Shown in pieces: positions 1-12,200 of a stretch of DNA of 64,000 nucleotides (position 1 is its first letter; each line of letters starts with the position of its first letter). This stretch comes from Kryptolebias marmoratus (taxonomy: Eukaryota > Chordata > Actinopteri > Cyprinodontiformes > Rivulidae), in assembly GCF_001649575.2 (NCBI RefSeq), contig NC_051444.1, forward strand, positions 22,405,287 through 22,469,286, read 5' to 3'. The notes under the pieces were generated by a model. The model had not been told where the DNA came from. It saw nothing but the letters and a program-made list of their open reading frames with translations, and ran no database searches. Both the position numbers and the translations under genes were made by a program.

Positions 1-3000
1 CATAACCCTCCCAGTCCACCAGGTACTGCCATCCACGACCCTGACGGCGAGAGTCCACTATCCGCCGTACTGTGTACACCGGATGTCCCTCGAACATCCG
101 GGCGGGAGGAGGGGGCTTGGCTGGAGGGCATAGCGGACTGGCTAGGACCGGCTTGATTTGGGACACATGAAACACTGGATGTATCTTCAACGAGGAAGGG
201 AGTCGAAGGCGCACAGCAGAAGGACTGATCACAGAACCAATTTCAAATGGTCCGATAAACCTAGGAGCCAGCTTTTTGGACACTGATTTCAAAGGAATAT
301 CACGGGATGAAAGCCACACCTTCTGGCCAGGTATGTACGTAGGAGCAGCTCTACGTCTACGGTCAGCAAAACGTCTGTTCTGCTCCACCGTACGCTGTAA
401 TGATGCCCTAGTAGCACTCCATACTTTGCTGCATCTTTGAATATGTTGCCGAACTGTCTTAACTTTAATGTCTCTCTCTTCTGAAGGGAATAATGGAGGT
501 TGATACCCCAGAGCTATTTCAAAAGGCGAACGTCCAGAGGCAGCAGAGACAAGACTATTGTGGGCGTACTCTACCCAGGGGAGGAACTTACACCAATCCC
601 GGGAGTCTTCAGCACAGAGGCAGCGAAGTGAGGACTCCAGTTCCTGGTTCATTCGCTCCACTTGGCCGTTAGACTGAGGGTGGTAACCAGATGTGAGAGA
701 GACCTTTGCATCCAGAGCATGACAAAAAGATTTCCATACCTGAGATGTGAATTGTGGTCCCCGATCTGATAAGACCTCGGTCGGTATGCCATGTAATTTG
801 AACACATGTTTTACGAGAAGCTGGGCCGTCTGGAAAGCTGAGGGAAGCTTACGGAGAGCAATGAGATGACAAGACTTGGAAAACCGGTCAATTATTGTAA
901 GAATGGTAGTCATACCTTGTGATGGTGGGAGTCCAGTTACAAAGTCAATAGCGATGTGGGACCAGGGTCGTGTAGGAATGGGTAAGGGTTGCAGAAGACC
1001 CGCTGGAGCTTGGTGGGACGGCTTATTTCTGGCACACGTGGGGCAGGCTGACACATACTCCTTAATGTCCTTATACAGGGATGGCCACCAGAACCGCCGT
1101 GTGATCATGGCAATGGTTCGACTAGCTCCGGGATGAGCTGAGAACTTAGCAGAATGAGCCCAGTGAATGAGTTGAGAACGGACAGCTGAGGGTACATAAC
1201 TTTTGTGGGGGGGTCCACCGGGAGGTCCGGGCTCCTTTAACTGAGCCTGCTTAATAATGTCCTCTATCTCCCATGAGAGTGAGCCCACCACACACTTCGG
1301 CGACAGGATAGGTGAGGAGTCCCGTTCGAACTCATCCTTGGAGAACTGTCTAGAAAGAGCATCAGGCTTTACGTTCTTAGAACCTGGGCGAAAAGAAATT
1401 GACAGGTTAAATCGAGAGAAAAATAATGACCATCGTGACTGACGGGAATTTAGCCTCTTAGCTGACTGAATGTAGGACAGATTCTTGTGATCGGTCCACA
1501 CCAAAATGGGATGTTCGGCGCCCTCCAACCAATGTCTCCATTCTTCCAGTGCCAATTTAATGGCTAACAACTCACGATCTCCAACATCATAATTCCTCTC
1601 AGCAGGAGATAACTTACGCGAGAAAAATGCACAGGGATGCAATTTTTCATCCTCCTCAGCTCGTTGTGACAATACAGCACCAACCCCAGAATCTGAAGCG
1701 TCAACCTCCAGAACAAACTGTCTTAACGGATTGGGTTGAGTCAGGATAGGAGCCGTAGCAAATCTCTGCTTGAGATTGGAGAATGCTGAGTCCGCTTCAG
1801 GAGTCCAGGCAAACGTGACTTTGGTGGAGGTCAGTGCAGTCAATGGAACTACTGTCTGGCTGTAACTCCTAATAAAGCGTCTGTAGAAATTAGCGAAGCC
1901 CAAGAACCTCTGCAGTTGTTTCCTGGTCTCCGGGACAGGCCAGTCCAGAATAGCACTTATCTTTCCGGGATCCGACCGAACCTGTCCGCTCTCAAGGATG
2001 TGACCCAGGAAGGTAACAGATGCTTTATTGAACTCACATTTCTCAGCTTTAACACACAACCGATTCTCCATGAGGCGCTGCAGTACAAGGCGGACATGTT
2101 TCTGATGTTCAACAGGGTTTTTGGAATAAATGAGTATATCATCCAGATATACGAATACAAAAACATTAATAAAGTCTCGTAGAACATCATTAACTAGGGC
2201 TTGGAAGACAGCTGGGGCATTCGTGAGCCCGAAAGGCATCACCAGATACTCGAAATGGCCCAGAGGAGTCTTAAATGCCGTCTTCCATTCATCACCCTGG
2301 CGTATTCGCACCAAATGATAGGCATTACGTAGGTCCAGTTTAGTGAAGATGGTAGCGCCCTCCACTGGTTCAAAAGCTGATGACAATAAAGGTAAGGGAT
2401 ACTTGTTTTTTACAGTTATTTGGTTTAACCCTCTGTAGTCAATACAGGGTCTTAAAGATCCATCCTTTTTACCTACAAAAAAGAACCCTGCTCCTAGTGG
2501 AGAAGATGACGGCCGGATGAAACCTGCTGCTAAGGACTCGTTTATATATTTCTCCATTGCTTGCCGTTCAGGGCGAGAAATATTAAACAATCTGCTGGAA
2601 GGTAAAGGAGCCCCTGGGAGTAAGTCGATAGCACAATCGTATGGCCTATGAGGGGGCAAGGATTGAGCTGGAACTTTACTGAATGCTCGTTTCAAATCCT
2701 GATACTCTTTGGGAATGCCAGCGAGATCCTTAATATCCATTTCCTCTTCCGCACCCACCTGACCAGTAGGTGGCAGTGCGGATTGCAGACAGGTTGAATG
2801 GCATCTCTCTGACCAGGTTTCTACTCGGGAATTAACCCAATCCAAATGGGGGTTATGCAGCTGTAACCACCTGTATCCAAGAACAATGACTGGACTAGAA
2901 ATGGGAAACACAAAAAATGTTATTGTCTCTTGGTGGTTCCCAGAAACCCATAGTTGCATCGGTCTAGTCTTGTGTGTAATCAAATTAAGTTCTCTCCCAT

Positions 3001-3193
3001 CAAGGGCGGAAACACGTAAAGGAATAGACATTTCAACAGTCTCAATTCCTGCCTGCTCCACGAACTCTATATTAATAAGACTCTGTTCACAGCCTGAATC
3101 AATCAAAGCTGCCACATCCACAGATTCTTGACCAACCTTGAGCACAGCATTAAGTGTTAGCCGAGGGGTTTCTTCGGTCCCGTTTTGGTCCAT
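1..3193 (-). CDS. pol: chromovirus Pol polyprotein (protease-RT-RNase H-integrase-chromodomain), partial at C-terminus
   Basis: Pol is open for about 1064 codons to the window edge. Its ATG (3193-3191) shares the A of the gag TGA stop. Visible domains: retroviral-type aspartic protease with a D-S-G core at residues 32-34; reverse transcriptase with the YLDD catalytic box at 349-352 (2149-2138); RNase H; integrase with an H/C zinc region ending in a CPTC motif and a catalytic triad at D750, D810 and E846, exactly a D,D-35-E spacing; then a C-terminal segment beginning a chromodomain (ending VDWEGY) at the edge. The gene encodes the enzymes for reverse transcription and genome integration of the element; the chromodomain probably targets insertion to particular chromatin. 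The C-terminal end is missing only because the window stops. Confidence 0.93.
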   Translation of the reverse strand, partial: MDQNGTEETPRLTLNAVLKVGQESVDVAALIDSGCEQSLINIEFVEQAGIETVEMSIPLRVSALDGRELNLITHKTRPMQLWVSGNHQETITFFVFPISSPVIVLGYRWLQLHNPHLDWVNSRVETWSERCHSTCLQSALPPTGQVGAEEEMDIKDLAGIPKEYQDLKRAFSKVPAQSLPPHRPYDCAIDLLPGAPLPSSRLFNISRPERQAMEKYINESLAAGFIRPSSSPLGAGFFFVGKKDGSLRPCIDYRGLNQITVKNKYPLPLLSSAFEPVEGATIFTKLDLRNAYHLVRIRQGDEWKTAFKTPLGHFEYLVMPFGLTNAPAVFQALVNDVLRDFINVFVFVYLDDILIYSKNPVEHQKHVRLVLQRLMENRLCVKAEKCEFNKASVTFLGHILESGQVRSDPGKISAILDWPVPETRKQLQRFLGFANFYRRFIRSYSQTVVPLTALTSTKVTFAWTPEADSAFSNLKQRFATAPILTQPNPLRQFVLEVDASDSGVGAVLSQRAEEDEKLHPCAFFSRKLSPAERNYDVGDRELLAIKLALEEWRHWLEGAEHPILVWTDHKNLSYIQSAKRLNSRQSRWSLFFSRFNLSISFRPGSKNVKPDALSRQFSKDEFERDSSPILSPKCVVGSLSWEIEDIIKQAQLKEPGPPGGPPHKSYVPSAVRSQLIHWAHSAKFSAHPGASRTIAMITRRFWWPSLYKDIKEYVSACPTCARNKPSHQAPAGLLQPLPIPTRPWSHIAIDFVTGLPPSQGMTTILTIIDRFSKSCHLIALRKLPSAFQTAQLLVKHVFKLHGIPTEVLSDRGPQFTSQVWKSFCHALDAKVSLTSGYHPQSNGQVERMNQELESSLRCLCAEDSRDWCKFLPWVEYAHNSLVSAASGRSPFEIALGYQPPLFPSEERDIKVKTVRQHIQRCSKVWSATRASLQRTVEQNRRFADRRRRAAPTYIPGQKVWLSSRDIPLKSVSKKLAPRFIGPFEIGSVISPSAVRLRLPSSLKIHPVFHVSQIKPVLASPLCPPAKPPPPARMFEGHPVYTVRRIVDSRRQGRGWQYLVDWEGY

Positions 3194-4227
3194 CAGAACC
3201 CCCCGGTCTGATGGACCCTCCCTTTTGGCCTCGCCGAACTGAAATTCTTATTCCTCGCTGAACATGCAGCCAAAAAATGATCCGAGGCGCCACAGTATAG
3301 ACATAATCCTTCCTTCCTTCTTCTCAATTTCTCCTCTGGTTCTAACTGCGTGCGACCCAGTTGCATGGGTTCCGTCTCAGGCTGTTCTCTAGCCTCAGGA
3401 CCTTGGTATACTGGTCTGCGTGACGGTGATAATCTCTTGTGTGACAAAAAACTCTCAACACGTTGCTTCTTGCGGTCTCTCATACGATTATCTATACGAA
3501 TAGCCAGGGAAATTAATTCATCAAGTGTCTCGGGTTCCTCACGAACCGTTAACTCATCTTTCAAAGACTCATTTAATGATTGATTAAATGCAGCTTTAAG
3601 CGCCAAGGCGTTCCAACCTGAAGATGCCGCTAAGGTGCGAAATCTTATGGAATGTTCTGCCACAGAATGTGAGCCTTGCTTTAATTTTAACAAGTCTCGA
3701 GACCGCTGTGTCTTGTCCTCATTAATGGAAAACACCATCTTAAATTCATCCAAAAACGCTTGAAAAGTGCAGCCAAAGTTGACAGGATCAGTAAAACGTG
3801 CTTCTGCCCATAATAACGCCTTTCCAGTGAGGAGACCCAAAATAAACGAGATCTTCGCTCCATCGGTAGGGAAAGACTGAGGAGATCTATTGAACACTAA
3901 GGCACATTGTAGCAAAAATCCTCCACACCCAGACTCACCTGAGTATTTCTCAGGATTAGGTGAACTGACGTCACGGGTATTCATCAGACGCTGACTCTCC
4001 ACAGGAGGTTTACTCTGGAACGTTGCGCCATCTGCTGGAGAAGAAGACGGGTTACTTGTTAGTCGGAGAAGGAGTTGAGTGATCTGATCCATACGTTGAT
4101 TGGTTGCTTCCTGCTGGTCATGTAGTGCTCGGAGCACACTCTCATGAGATTGTAAAAGTTGATGCTGTTCTGCCATAGTTATCCTGAGAGCTTCTGCTGG
4201 GTCTGTTTGGCCTGAGTATTCTGTCAT
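3193..4227 (-). CDS. gag: chromovirus Gag with CCHC zinc knuckle
   Basis: An intact 344-residue ORF directly upstream of pol. I chose the ATG at 4227 (MTEYSG...) because it begins the usual Gag-type coiled N-terminus; an in-frame upstream ATG at 4272 would add 15 residues that overlap the leader. The central part is the retrotransposon Gag (capsid-like) region, and a single CCHC knuckle, C-x2-C-x4-H-x4-C, sits at about residues 309-322. Gag forms the virus-like particle and packages the element RNA. The overall form resembles the Sushi-class Gags from which vertebrate PEG10 and RTL genes were domesticated, but here it sits in an ordinary element with pol attached, so this copy is a transposon and not a host gene. 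Confidence 0.92.
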   Translation of the reverse strand: MTEYSGQTDPAEALRITMAEQHQLLQSHESVLRALHDQQEATNQRMDQITQLLLRLTSNPSSSPADGATFQSKPPVESQRLMNTRDVSSPNPEKYSGESGCGGFLLQCALVFNRSPQSFPTDGAKISFILGLLTGKALLWAEARFTDPVNFGCTFQAFLDEFKMVFSINEDKTQRSRDLLKLKQGSHSVAEHSIRFRTLAASSGWNALALKAAFNQSLNESLKDELTVREEPETLDELISLAIRIDNRMRDRKKQRVESFLSHKRLSPSRRPVYQGPEAREQPETEPMQLGRTQLEPEEKLRRRKEGLCLYCGASDHFLAACSARNKNFSSARPKGRVHQTGGF

Positions 4228-4239
4228 GGTTTGTCTACG

Positions 4240-4874
4240 ATTTGACCCACAAGCAGAAAACTCACAAGACACTGGCAGTAAGTTAAAGATTTATTGTCCA
4301 GAAGGTAAGTGAAAACTGGAACATGGATTCCACTGGAACACGGACTCTTTGCGGCTCTGGATTCAGGAAGTACTTGGAGAGGAAGAGGTAAGGTTAGATG
4401 TGGTTCCGTTTCAACCCACAGTGATCCTTTGAAGCTGGTGGTATTTAGCTTACGGGTTGTGGAGTCGGACCAAGCTGGAGCAGGTTGGCGGCGGCCGTGA
4501 ACGGAGGAGAGCGGACAGGTTTCGGTCACGAATGAGGTAAGTTCCTTGAGCAGCTTGAATCTCCACTCAGCAGTTCTTTTGTTCTGGAGAATCCCCAGAC
4601 TGTATTTCAGAGTTTCCTTTAGAACAACAAAACACAAGGTTAACAGGTACATACAGGGTATCCTTCAAGGCTATGATTCAGAAGTTCAGGGGAGCTTGAA
4701 GTACCACGAATGGCAATACTCAGGCGTCGACTGAGTGGCAGCATGCTCCTTATATGCCTCTCCCTAATGACCCTCATCTGATCCAGGTGTGTCTCATAAT
4801 CCCCATCCACTCTCCAGAACGCTCCATGCCGCCACCTGCTGGACAGAAACAAACATACTCCACAAACCCCAACA
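4240..4874 (-). repeat. 5' LTR of the chromovirus (inner boundary approximate)
   Basis: The minus-strand sequence begins TGTTGGGG at 4874, next to the host sequence agtac (4875-4879). A polyadenylation signal AATAAA lies at 4295-4290, close to the expected R/U5 part. I could not fix the inner end or the primer-binding site: the bases before gag include a TGGGTCAAATC stretch near 4250-4240 that may be the start of the primer-binding site. Without the 3' LTR the two repeats cannot be aligned. Short ORFs seen here are LTR shadows. Confidence 0.7.
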
Positions 4875-5294
4875 AGTACACTCAAACATGTATATCAAAC
4901 TGACCATAAAGATGTGACTGATGAGTGTGATCATTAGAAACTGAATTTAGCTCTTAGGAATTTGTGAAATTAAAAATGAAGTTTAAAAAGTGTCACATAG
5001 ATTCCTTTTTTCTGAGGATAGGACACATTTATGAGAAATAAAAGCTTGAACTCTTCTTTTTGCTGTAAATGTCTACTGTTATTTTCAACTACGCTGTTTT
5101 TGTGTTAGGTTCATGTAAAAACAGATCAAGGTTAGTTTTTCTACTTTATTTCGTAAATATAGTCATTAGGAAGCTGTAAGCAGAACAAGAATGAAAACTA
5201 CTGCTAAACGTTTTTATAATAAGTTTTAATTTGTTTTATCTAAAATGTCCTGCGTTACAAGCGCTCTGCACAAAAAAAGTGGGCCCTACAGCTG
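4875..5294. repeat. dispersed repeat, copy A (partner at 13740-14290)
   Basis: Two blocks are shared with 13740-14290 on the same strand: agtacactcaaacatg onward (4875-4945 versus 14226-14290, nearly identical over about 65 bases) and gaagctgtaa...gtgggccct (about 5165-5290 versus 13748-13872, diverged). The blocks occur in opposite order in the two copies. I do not recognise the family. The chromovirus inserted at the left edge of this copy. Confidence 0.75.
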
Positions 5295-5322
5295 ACACAC
5301 ACACACACACACACTCACACAC
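5295..5322. repeat. (CA)n microsatellite
   Basis: About 28 bases of AC dinucleotides with one interruption, directly after the dispersed repeat. Confidence 0.9.
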
Positions 5323-6374
5323 CAGCACTAATAAAAATGATTCCTCTGTGTTATAACAGGCAAAGCACAGGTATGATGACAGAATCAGAAAGTCTGTATT
5401 TCGAGTGTTGATGGAGATTCTCAGTCATCCTGTTCATCGCAGTTCTAATAAAAACAAAACCAAAAGAAGTCAAGCTGCAATTAGGATTGCCCAAATTAGA
5501 AGTTGGTCATCGTTTGTAAAACAGATTTCCCATCTGATGTGGGCTGACCAACCTGTTTAATTGTCCTAATATTGTTTGATCTCGTCTCGTTTTGGTACCA
5601 GTGCACATTTCATCACATTATTCATGTATAGAAGCTTAATTCCACTTTTGCTAGTGATCATTTTGAAAATAATAAGTTGAATTTTTGGTATTCTTTGGTC
5701 CAGCTGGATGCGCTCAGTTTCGGCGCTCCTTCAACCAAACTTTGCAGCTATTATGCTGAGACAACTGCTTCATCCAGACCCACTGGAGAAACGACTTCCT
5801 CTCGACACCAGAGGAAGACAACGTGGTCGGGAGATGGACAGGTTTGGAAATGCTGACTGGGTTGAGTCTGTGTAATGTAATCTTAATGAACACACAGGCA
5901 ATCCTTTACGCGGTTCAGTAGTTGCTTTATTGTTCAGAGTTCAGGTAAAACACAATAAAAGTTCAGCTTACATGTTTTTAATTTACACAAATACTGTTTC
6001 ACACGGTTAGATCTGACTTAAATGCATAAAATAAATGCTGCAGAACAAACTATTAATGTGCTACGTAATAAATAAACTTCTAAAGACATTGAGAACAAGA
6101 TGAAAACAAGAAGAACTTTCACAGCAGTGATGTTTCATACAAAAGAAGTACATTTTTCACATATAAATAAACACAATATATATATATACACAGTATATAT
6201 AAATATTTTTATCAAGTCTGTTTGAGAGTTGCTTAAAAGTGTCTCATAGTGCACAGAGTTACAGAGAATTTCAGTGATTTCTCCTGGGTCAGACGTGAGG
6301 AGTCATTTGGGCCGTGACTGACACCAGAACATCAGCTGTCAGCATTAAGGTGGCTTACAGGAAGTCTTCTGCGC
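5323..6374. other. intergenic / plekhf1-like 3' UTR region
   Basis: There is no coding signal. A minus-strand AATAAA at 5931-5926 lies about 445 bases after the plekhf1-like stop and is the best candidate polyadenylation signal. A short TA-rich tract lies near 6177-6200. The sequence from about 5700 to 5870 is more GC-rich than its surroundings but holds no long ORF. Confidence 0.5.
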
Positions 6375-7286
6375 TCACGGCTTAAAGTGCTGCGGCGTGA
6401 GGTAGGAGTAGGAGACCCACGAGCTCATCTGCTCCTCATCCTCCCCTGTCTCCTCTTCTACGCTGTACCACTCAGCCCCGTCCTCGTCTGAGCTGGACCT
6501 GCCGTCACTGTCGCCTCTCTGGCGGAGGTTCTTGGCGTTTCCGTTCGCCAGCTTGCCGTGACACTCTTCGCAGAGTCGCAGCGGCTTCGTCGGGTGGATG
6601 TGCTCGATCACCCCCCGCTTCTTGGAGCACGTCGCGCACACCAGCAGGCCGCAGTTCCGGCAGTGGTGTCGGCGATGGGTCAGTGTGAACTTGTAGTCGC
6701 AGCGCATGCAGGTGGGGGAGGCCTCGTCCGGCACCCAGGTGACCGCAAAGTTGGACCGGAGAGTGCACTGGCCCCTCTGCAGCAGCTTGGACTGACAGTC
6801 TATCATGTGGTCAATCCAGGCTTGCTTCTCCTCCTCGCAGGAGGCTTCCACGAAGAAGGACTTGCGAGGCGTGCGGATCAGCCACTGGTTGGTTGAGTCG
6901 ATACTGTCCTTCTTGTCTTTCAGCTGGATGGCCTCTGAAAGGACAACAGAGTGTTAATACAAAAGCAGTCGAAAGTGGGATACAAGCATCCTGGGAAGAG
7001 TTAGCTACAAAAAACATGTGTTGCAGAAGAGCAGTGTCTCACCTAAAGGAATGATCTGCTGCTTCGTGTACCAGCGGCCGTTCAGGATGATGCTGCCGTA
7101 CACCAGCATGTCATTGAAGAGGAAGAAGACTTTTGGCTGCAGGCCCCGGCGGCTCTGCTTCATCAACTTGCCCTCTCCGATCAGAATCCGTCCGTCCTGG
7201 TACAGGGGCTTTCCTGCCGACCCAAACGAGGCCTCCACAGCCCGGATCCGCTCGCGGTTCTCTTCAGCAAAGTTCAGCTGACTCAT
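6375..7286 (-). CDS. plekhf1: PH and FYVE domain protein, plekhf1 (phafin-1) like
   Basis: Two coding exons, 7286-7043 and 6934-6375, joined by a GT-AG intron in phase 1, give 267 residues. The N-terminal half is a PH domain with the family block LFNDMLVYGS. The FYVE zinc finger spans about residues 148-212: a WVPD motif, C157/C160, the phosphoinositide signature RRHHCR at 169-174, and CEEC. The tail is acidic. Phafins bind PI3P on endosomes and lysosomes through FYVE and act in endosomal trafficking, autophagy and apoptosis. Human phafins are 279 (PLEKHF1) and 249 (PLEKHF2) residues. I prefer plekhf1 because pop4 lies directly upstream in the same orientation, as on human 19q12; by sequence alone it could be a divergent plekhf paralogue. 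From memory the mammalian coding region is in one exon, so the intron is unusual. Confidence 0.85.
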
Positions 7287-9226
7287 GATCTCACCTTCAG
7301 TGTTCACACAGTTTGCTGTAGTGTCGGATGACTTTCTGACTTCAGAGGCCCTGAGGAGGTATTTATGCACTCCAGCCCTCACTGACGAAACGGGGCTTTC
7401 CTTCCAAAGAAAACAAGCTGTAACACAAATGTTGTGCAAAAAAAAAAGGAGCGGCTTAGAACTAAATTTGAATTCAAGTCGCCTTACATAAGAAGCTCCG
7501 CCTGTTTATAGGAAACCCATGTCTGCTGCTGTGGACCAGTGATACTTGGAGTCTTTAGACTCTGATCTGATTTAATTTAATTTGTAGCCAGCAGGAAGTA
7601 GGAAAAAACCCAGAACTCATAGCCTCCTGACTTTTATGAGCAAGTTTAACTTGTGGTAAACAAAGAGTGGTGGTTATTGAAGGGTGGCAGAATAGTTAAT
7701 AAATGTTTGAGTTTCTCCATTATGTAAAAAAAAGCTGTGATCAATCAGATTGAAAGGATTAATGATTAGTTGCATTTTATTCAACATTTAGATTACAATT
7801 TAAATTAGACACCAATAACCGTGACTGAATAGGAACAATTTTTCCATAAATAATAATAAAAAAAGTAATTTTGCACAGTTCCTACATGGCACTACCCCCA
7901 GCATTCATGGAATAATGACTTTCCGACTGGAGCACACAGGCAGTTTTTATTTTATTTTATTGCTTTTCTTCTCTCACATAATCAAACCAAACATTTGAAC
8001 AACAGTCATGTGAACAAAGCCTTACGCAGATCTGCAAAGCAACAATGAGACCTGTATCAAACATTCAATCTACTGTACGTCAGAAACAGGACTTGTTATT
8101 TCTAAAAGATAAAAACTCTAACATCCATCTTAAGGGAGGTTTACTTGATGATTGTGGAGACACCGAGGCATGCACACAGCGCATACATGACCTACAGAAA
8201 CCTGTAAATCTGGACAGTTCAGTCTTTATCTGTAAACACTGATCTGACTGAAACCTCTGCACAAACGCCTCCTCAATCACCCCCAGGCAAGCGCCGTTGC
8301 GTGCGAGCCTCCCGGGGGCAAACGGGAACTTCTGGCACCGAAGCGTTAGCAAAAGCAGCTCAGTAACTTTTCTTATCATTGGAAAACCTCGTTAAGTTGG
8401 GGGTTTGTGTGATTTGTAGTTAGAAGCAGAATAGAGTGGCCCAGTTGTTTTTTCCTCCAAAGCGGAGAAAGTCCTGCATCTGCTCGAGGTGTAATTTACC
8501 TAATTTACTGAATATAATGTAAACAAATTGGGACTTCATTAGAATGTACTGGTTTGAATTTAGGTAACTGGATTTGAATTTGAGTGTAAATGGAAATGAG
8601 TTATATTTCACTTTCATGTAATGAAAATGAATCTGGCGTAACCAGATTTTATTTGGATTTAACTTCATTTTCTCACTGTATTAGGAGAACTTCTGCTCGG
8701 ACCTGGTGATGTGTGAGCCGAACTGAGCTAAAGGCTTGTGTACAGATTCAAAAGGGAGAAGGAAAGAAAAGTTTTGCATTCTGTTATATAAATGTGAAAA
8801 GTCAAAACCAAAACAAATGCACATGGAAGAGAAATACAAGCAGAGTGGCGTAACCTTCCCAGCATTCCCACAGGCAGTGGATATTGTGACAAAACATCAT
8901 CGTCGCCTCGGGCAGTTTAATAAGTTTTTATAGCACCTCTGGCGATTCTGCTTCTTTACTTATTCTTGTAAATCAAGACGTGACAAAACCTGCTGCTGAA
9001 GTGAAACTTGTGCCATTCTGAAGAAAGAGCGTTAACACAGTTCTGTCCCAACTTCGGGCCGATTTCAAAACTCTCGATTGTTTCTAAAGTGTTGAAAAAG
9101 ATCGTTTTTCTCCCGGATGCAGAATCCATTTGCTGCACGCCGAGGATTTCAGCAGTTCCTTTTATTTGACCAGAAGGACTAGAGGAAGCGCAGCACACAG
9201 CGTCCTGCAGTGACACTTTGGGCCCT
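7287..9226. other. intergenic, plekhf1-like upstream region and pop4 3' flank
   Basis: AT-rich sequence with no supported gene. A small GC-rich patch at 8270-8350 could hold a noncoding first exon or promoter of the plekhf1-like gene, but nothing proves it. A minus-strand AATAAA at 9166-9161, about 60 bases past the pop4 stop, is the likely pop4 polyadenylation signal. Confidence 0.45.
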
Positions 9227-12200
9227 TCAAAGGTCGATGGTCCCTCTAACTTTGAACTTCTTGGCGGACCGTTCGCTGGCTCGCTGCTCGAACTTGCTCC
9301 CGTAGATGTGTGAAACAAAGCCGTTAATCTCGATGGCGAAAACGCTGTTCCTCTTCGGGATGACTGGGATGTGGAAAGACGGGGAAGGAGAAAGAGGAGA
9401 AACGTTAACCTGGTGGAAAGTTCATTTATACTAAATGAAGCTGGCACAGATTTGTTCAGGTCTACGTGAAAAAGCTGAATTTTACTCATTCCAATGAATT
9501 TATTCAGTTTAAACAAAACAAAAGTTGCCTTAGACACCTTTAGGGCTACAGACCAATCAGGGCCTACAACCAGTTAAGCCAACACCATATATGTTAGTAG
9601 TTTCTACTTAAAATATCACCAATTTTAAAGCAATAGTTTAGTATTTTTGAACTGATGTTCTGTCAGATAGTTATCAGTTGTGCTATCAGTCATTGAGCAC
9701 AAAAAAAGGTAGAAGTCTTCATCCAGGCTAGGCCGATGGATCGCTAAACGTGGGCCCATTTTTAAATTATTTCCCAGGTTTTTAAAAAACAACAACTTTC
9801 TCAAAAACAACACGCCGCGCTGGAAAAATCAGCAGCGCCGGCACGGATCACTACAGACAAAGTGTGTGTTTGACAACTCCTGTTCCAAATCCTTCAACAC
9901 AGATCAAGCGTTATCACTACATCTCTCCTTCGAGCCAAAACGCTGGTTGACCCGCTGGGACACCACCCTTCTTGACAGCTGGCGGGACCGGGTCATTTGA
10001 GTATTAAATTGCCTCGGGCTAGTATTCAAATAGGTTAAAAATAAAGTCTAAATAGACTTGCCTAAACCTGGTGTGCTGCCAGTCCCTTATTGATTATGTT
10101 GGAGCTTTCTGTAGCGCCCTTTCTTAGACTCGACGGTACCGGTTCTAAGACCACCCCCCCTTCAAAGCTCAGAGGCAAAAAAGCAGCAGGTTGATTTTTA
10201 ACCTTTCAGTTCTTACTAAAGGTGGGAAGAAGGCCTGGCTTGGAAGTGTTTCGTGAAAGGGGCCTTTAGATGTGTCCTTAATGCAACAAGCTGTGTTTGT
10301 ATAATAATTTTGAAAATAACATTTTATTTCCTCAAAGAGATCAACTCGAGAAGCTGACAGATTTTGTTTCACGCCAAAACTTTCCCCTGAAGGAGGAAAG
10401 AACGATTCAGCTTCAACAGCTGTCGGCAAGTTCGGAGGCAGCACCTCTCAGGAAAGCTGAACCAGTTTACCTGCATTCATTTTACTCTTATCTCTTCCAT
10501 TTCGGTCTTTTAGCTCAATTGTCCGCTATTAAAAGAACCATGGTGTTGTTTTTGTTGTTTTTTTTCAGTTCTGTTCTTTTCTTTTAGCACTGAATCCTAA
10601 CCAGGCGTCTGACCTTTGAGTTTGTTCTCCTTGGTGATGATTTTGAAGACGTGTTTGAACTCCTGCACGAGAATCCCTGTCGTCCCTACGTACGACGGAC
10701 ACTTAGACCGCACCACTGTGACAAAGAAAAACCAAAACGTTAGTGCGTTTTACTGAGTGGCTCGCGTAGATACGGGGCGGGTCCCGTCAAGCGGTGCAAC
10801 CATGCGAGCACAACAATCATCGTTCCATCAGGTAAACACTGAAAAACACCCCACAGCTGCGGAGTCGAGCAGCCATCCTTTCCCTGCAGAAGCAGAAGCC
10901 TCCCTGAGAGGTGGGGTAAGCTCAGAACAATGGGATCAGAAAAAAAAAAGGTTAAGCCAACACCGGTAACACAATGTTCTCTTGGTTTAGAAGTGCGATT
11001 AGAGCCTCCAGACCAAGGATTGGAACAGGGCGTTATGGTTTACAATTAATGTCTTAATAGTGTTATTAAACTTTATCATGATTTACAATATACAACTTCA
11101 CATTTTAAAATCTGCTTTGACTCACATAAATGTTGGATTTGAGCTTATTATGAGTAAAATCAAATACACTGCACTATTGGAGTTATTTTTCATGCTAATA
11201 ATAGGAAAAAAGGTGACAAATTAAATGTAGAGGCTCCCCTCAGAAGCTGTCAGATTTTCTGTTTTGGAGCTCAGTTTATTTTTAGCAAGTTTTCAAAAAT
11301 GCCACTTAGTTGATAGGTGAACAGGGTCTGTCCCACACATGGTGTGTCGATTCAGCAATGTTATGAACCTTTTTGTTCATTTATTTATTGTAAAATCAGT
11401 TTGTTCCTGATGTAACGGCGGGAAAAACAGACACTGGTGTTGCATCTCTAAGACGTGACGACTTAAAAATATCAGAAGCACTTAAAATGATCTCAAATTG
11501 CATGCAGCAATAAGACAAAAAGGCCTAACAATCCTAGGCAGAAGGTAACAGAATATACTGAGGCACAATTTGAGGAAGGCTTAACAGGATCAGAAACTGT
11601 AAACCTGTCAGCCCTGCTTCAGAACAACTGACCCCATTCTGTGCATTTTTACTGCTCCTTTTCACATTCTGCTTCGAGCACGCAACGAAACTGGACTCCC
11701 CGTCACCTTCTGTTGTTTGTTTTAGTTCAGCAGAAAGTCCACTTTCTATATTCAGCTGAACTAAAACCAAAATGCTGACTTGGATCTGACCAGTGTGGGT
11801 CTCTGAGACGTTGCTGTACGAGGTTCAGCACAGGATCTGCATGTTTGCACCAGCTTAGGCTTTTTCACAACATGGCGTCTTTAAATACTGAATAGTGCGA
11901 CAGGGTTTATGATCACCGAGGCTGCAACGTTAAAGGAATATCTACCTGTAATGATGGCGCCATGGAAGTCTGCCTTTAGAAGCTTCTGCTGTACAAACTG
12001 TGGATTGCTGGAAAAAAACAAAAAAAACAAGACTAAAATCAAAAAGGAACAAAAATGTCATCTGGAATGATGTTTGTGAAGGTTTTAAGTGATTTACCTT
12101 GTTGGTTTCAAGCCCCCACACAGGTCAACTATGTACTGTCTCCAGAGTTCATGTAAAGGCAGAAAAAGCTCATATCTATAATGACAAGAAAAGATGATGA

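Larger units (their letters stand above)
1..4874 (-). mobile_element. Ty3/gypsy chromovirus LTR retrotransposon (3' part cut by window edge)
   Basis: Read on the minus strand, the element runs 5' LTR (about 4874 to 4240), gag (4227-3193), pol (3193 to beyond base 1). The pol order is protease, reverse transcriptase, RNase H, integrase, chromodomain, which defines the chromovirus branch of Ty3/gypsy elements. No env-like ORF is visible. I translated pol segment by segment and met no stop or frameshift, so this looks like a young, possibly still competent copy. The right boundary at 4874/4875 is supported by a second copy of the flanking repeat (near 14226) that shares the sequence from agtac onward and lacks the element. 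The 3' LTR and left target duplication lie outside the window. Confidence 0.93.

Noticed and set aside
876..2318. Several plus-strand ORFs of 60-90 codons
   Set aside because: They are antisense shadows of the chromovirus pol, which is open on the minus strand and carries all the expected motifs.
3193..4227. Domesticated PEG10/RTL-type host gene
   Set aside because: The Gag is followed by an intact pol and preceded by an LTR, so it is a resident retrotransposon.
6505..6896. ORFs of 87 and 112 codons over the FYVE region
   Set aside because: Alternative frames of the GC-rich plekhf1-like exon.
8080..8379. Minus-strand ORF of 99 codons with a GC-rich patch
   Set aside because: Could overlap a noncoding exon of the plekhf1-like gene, but nothing shows coding; no similarity recognised.
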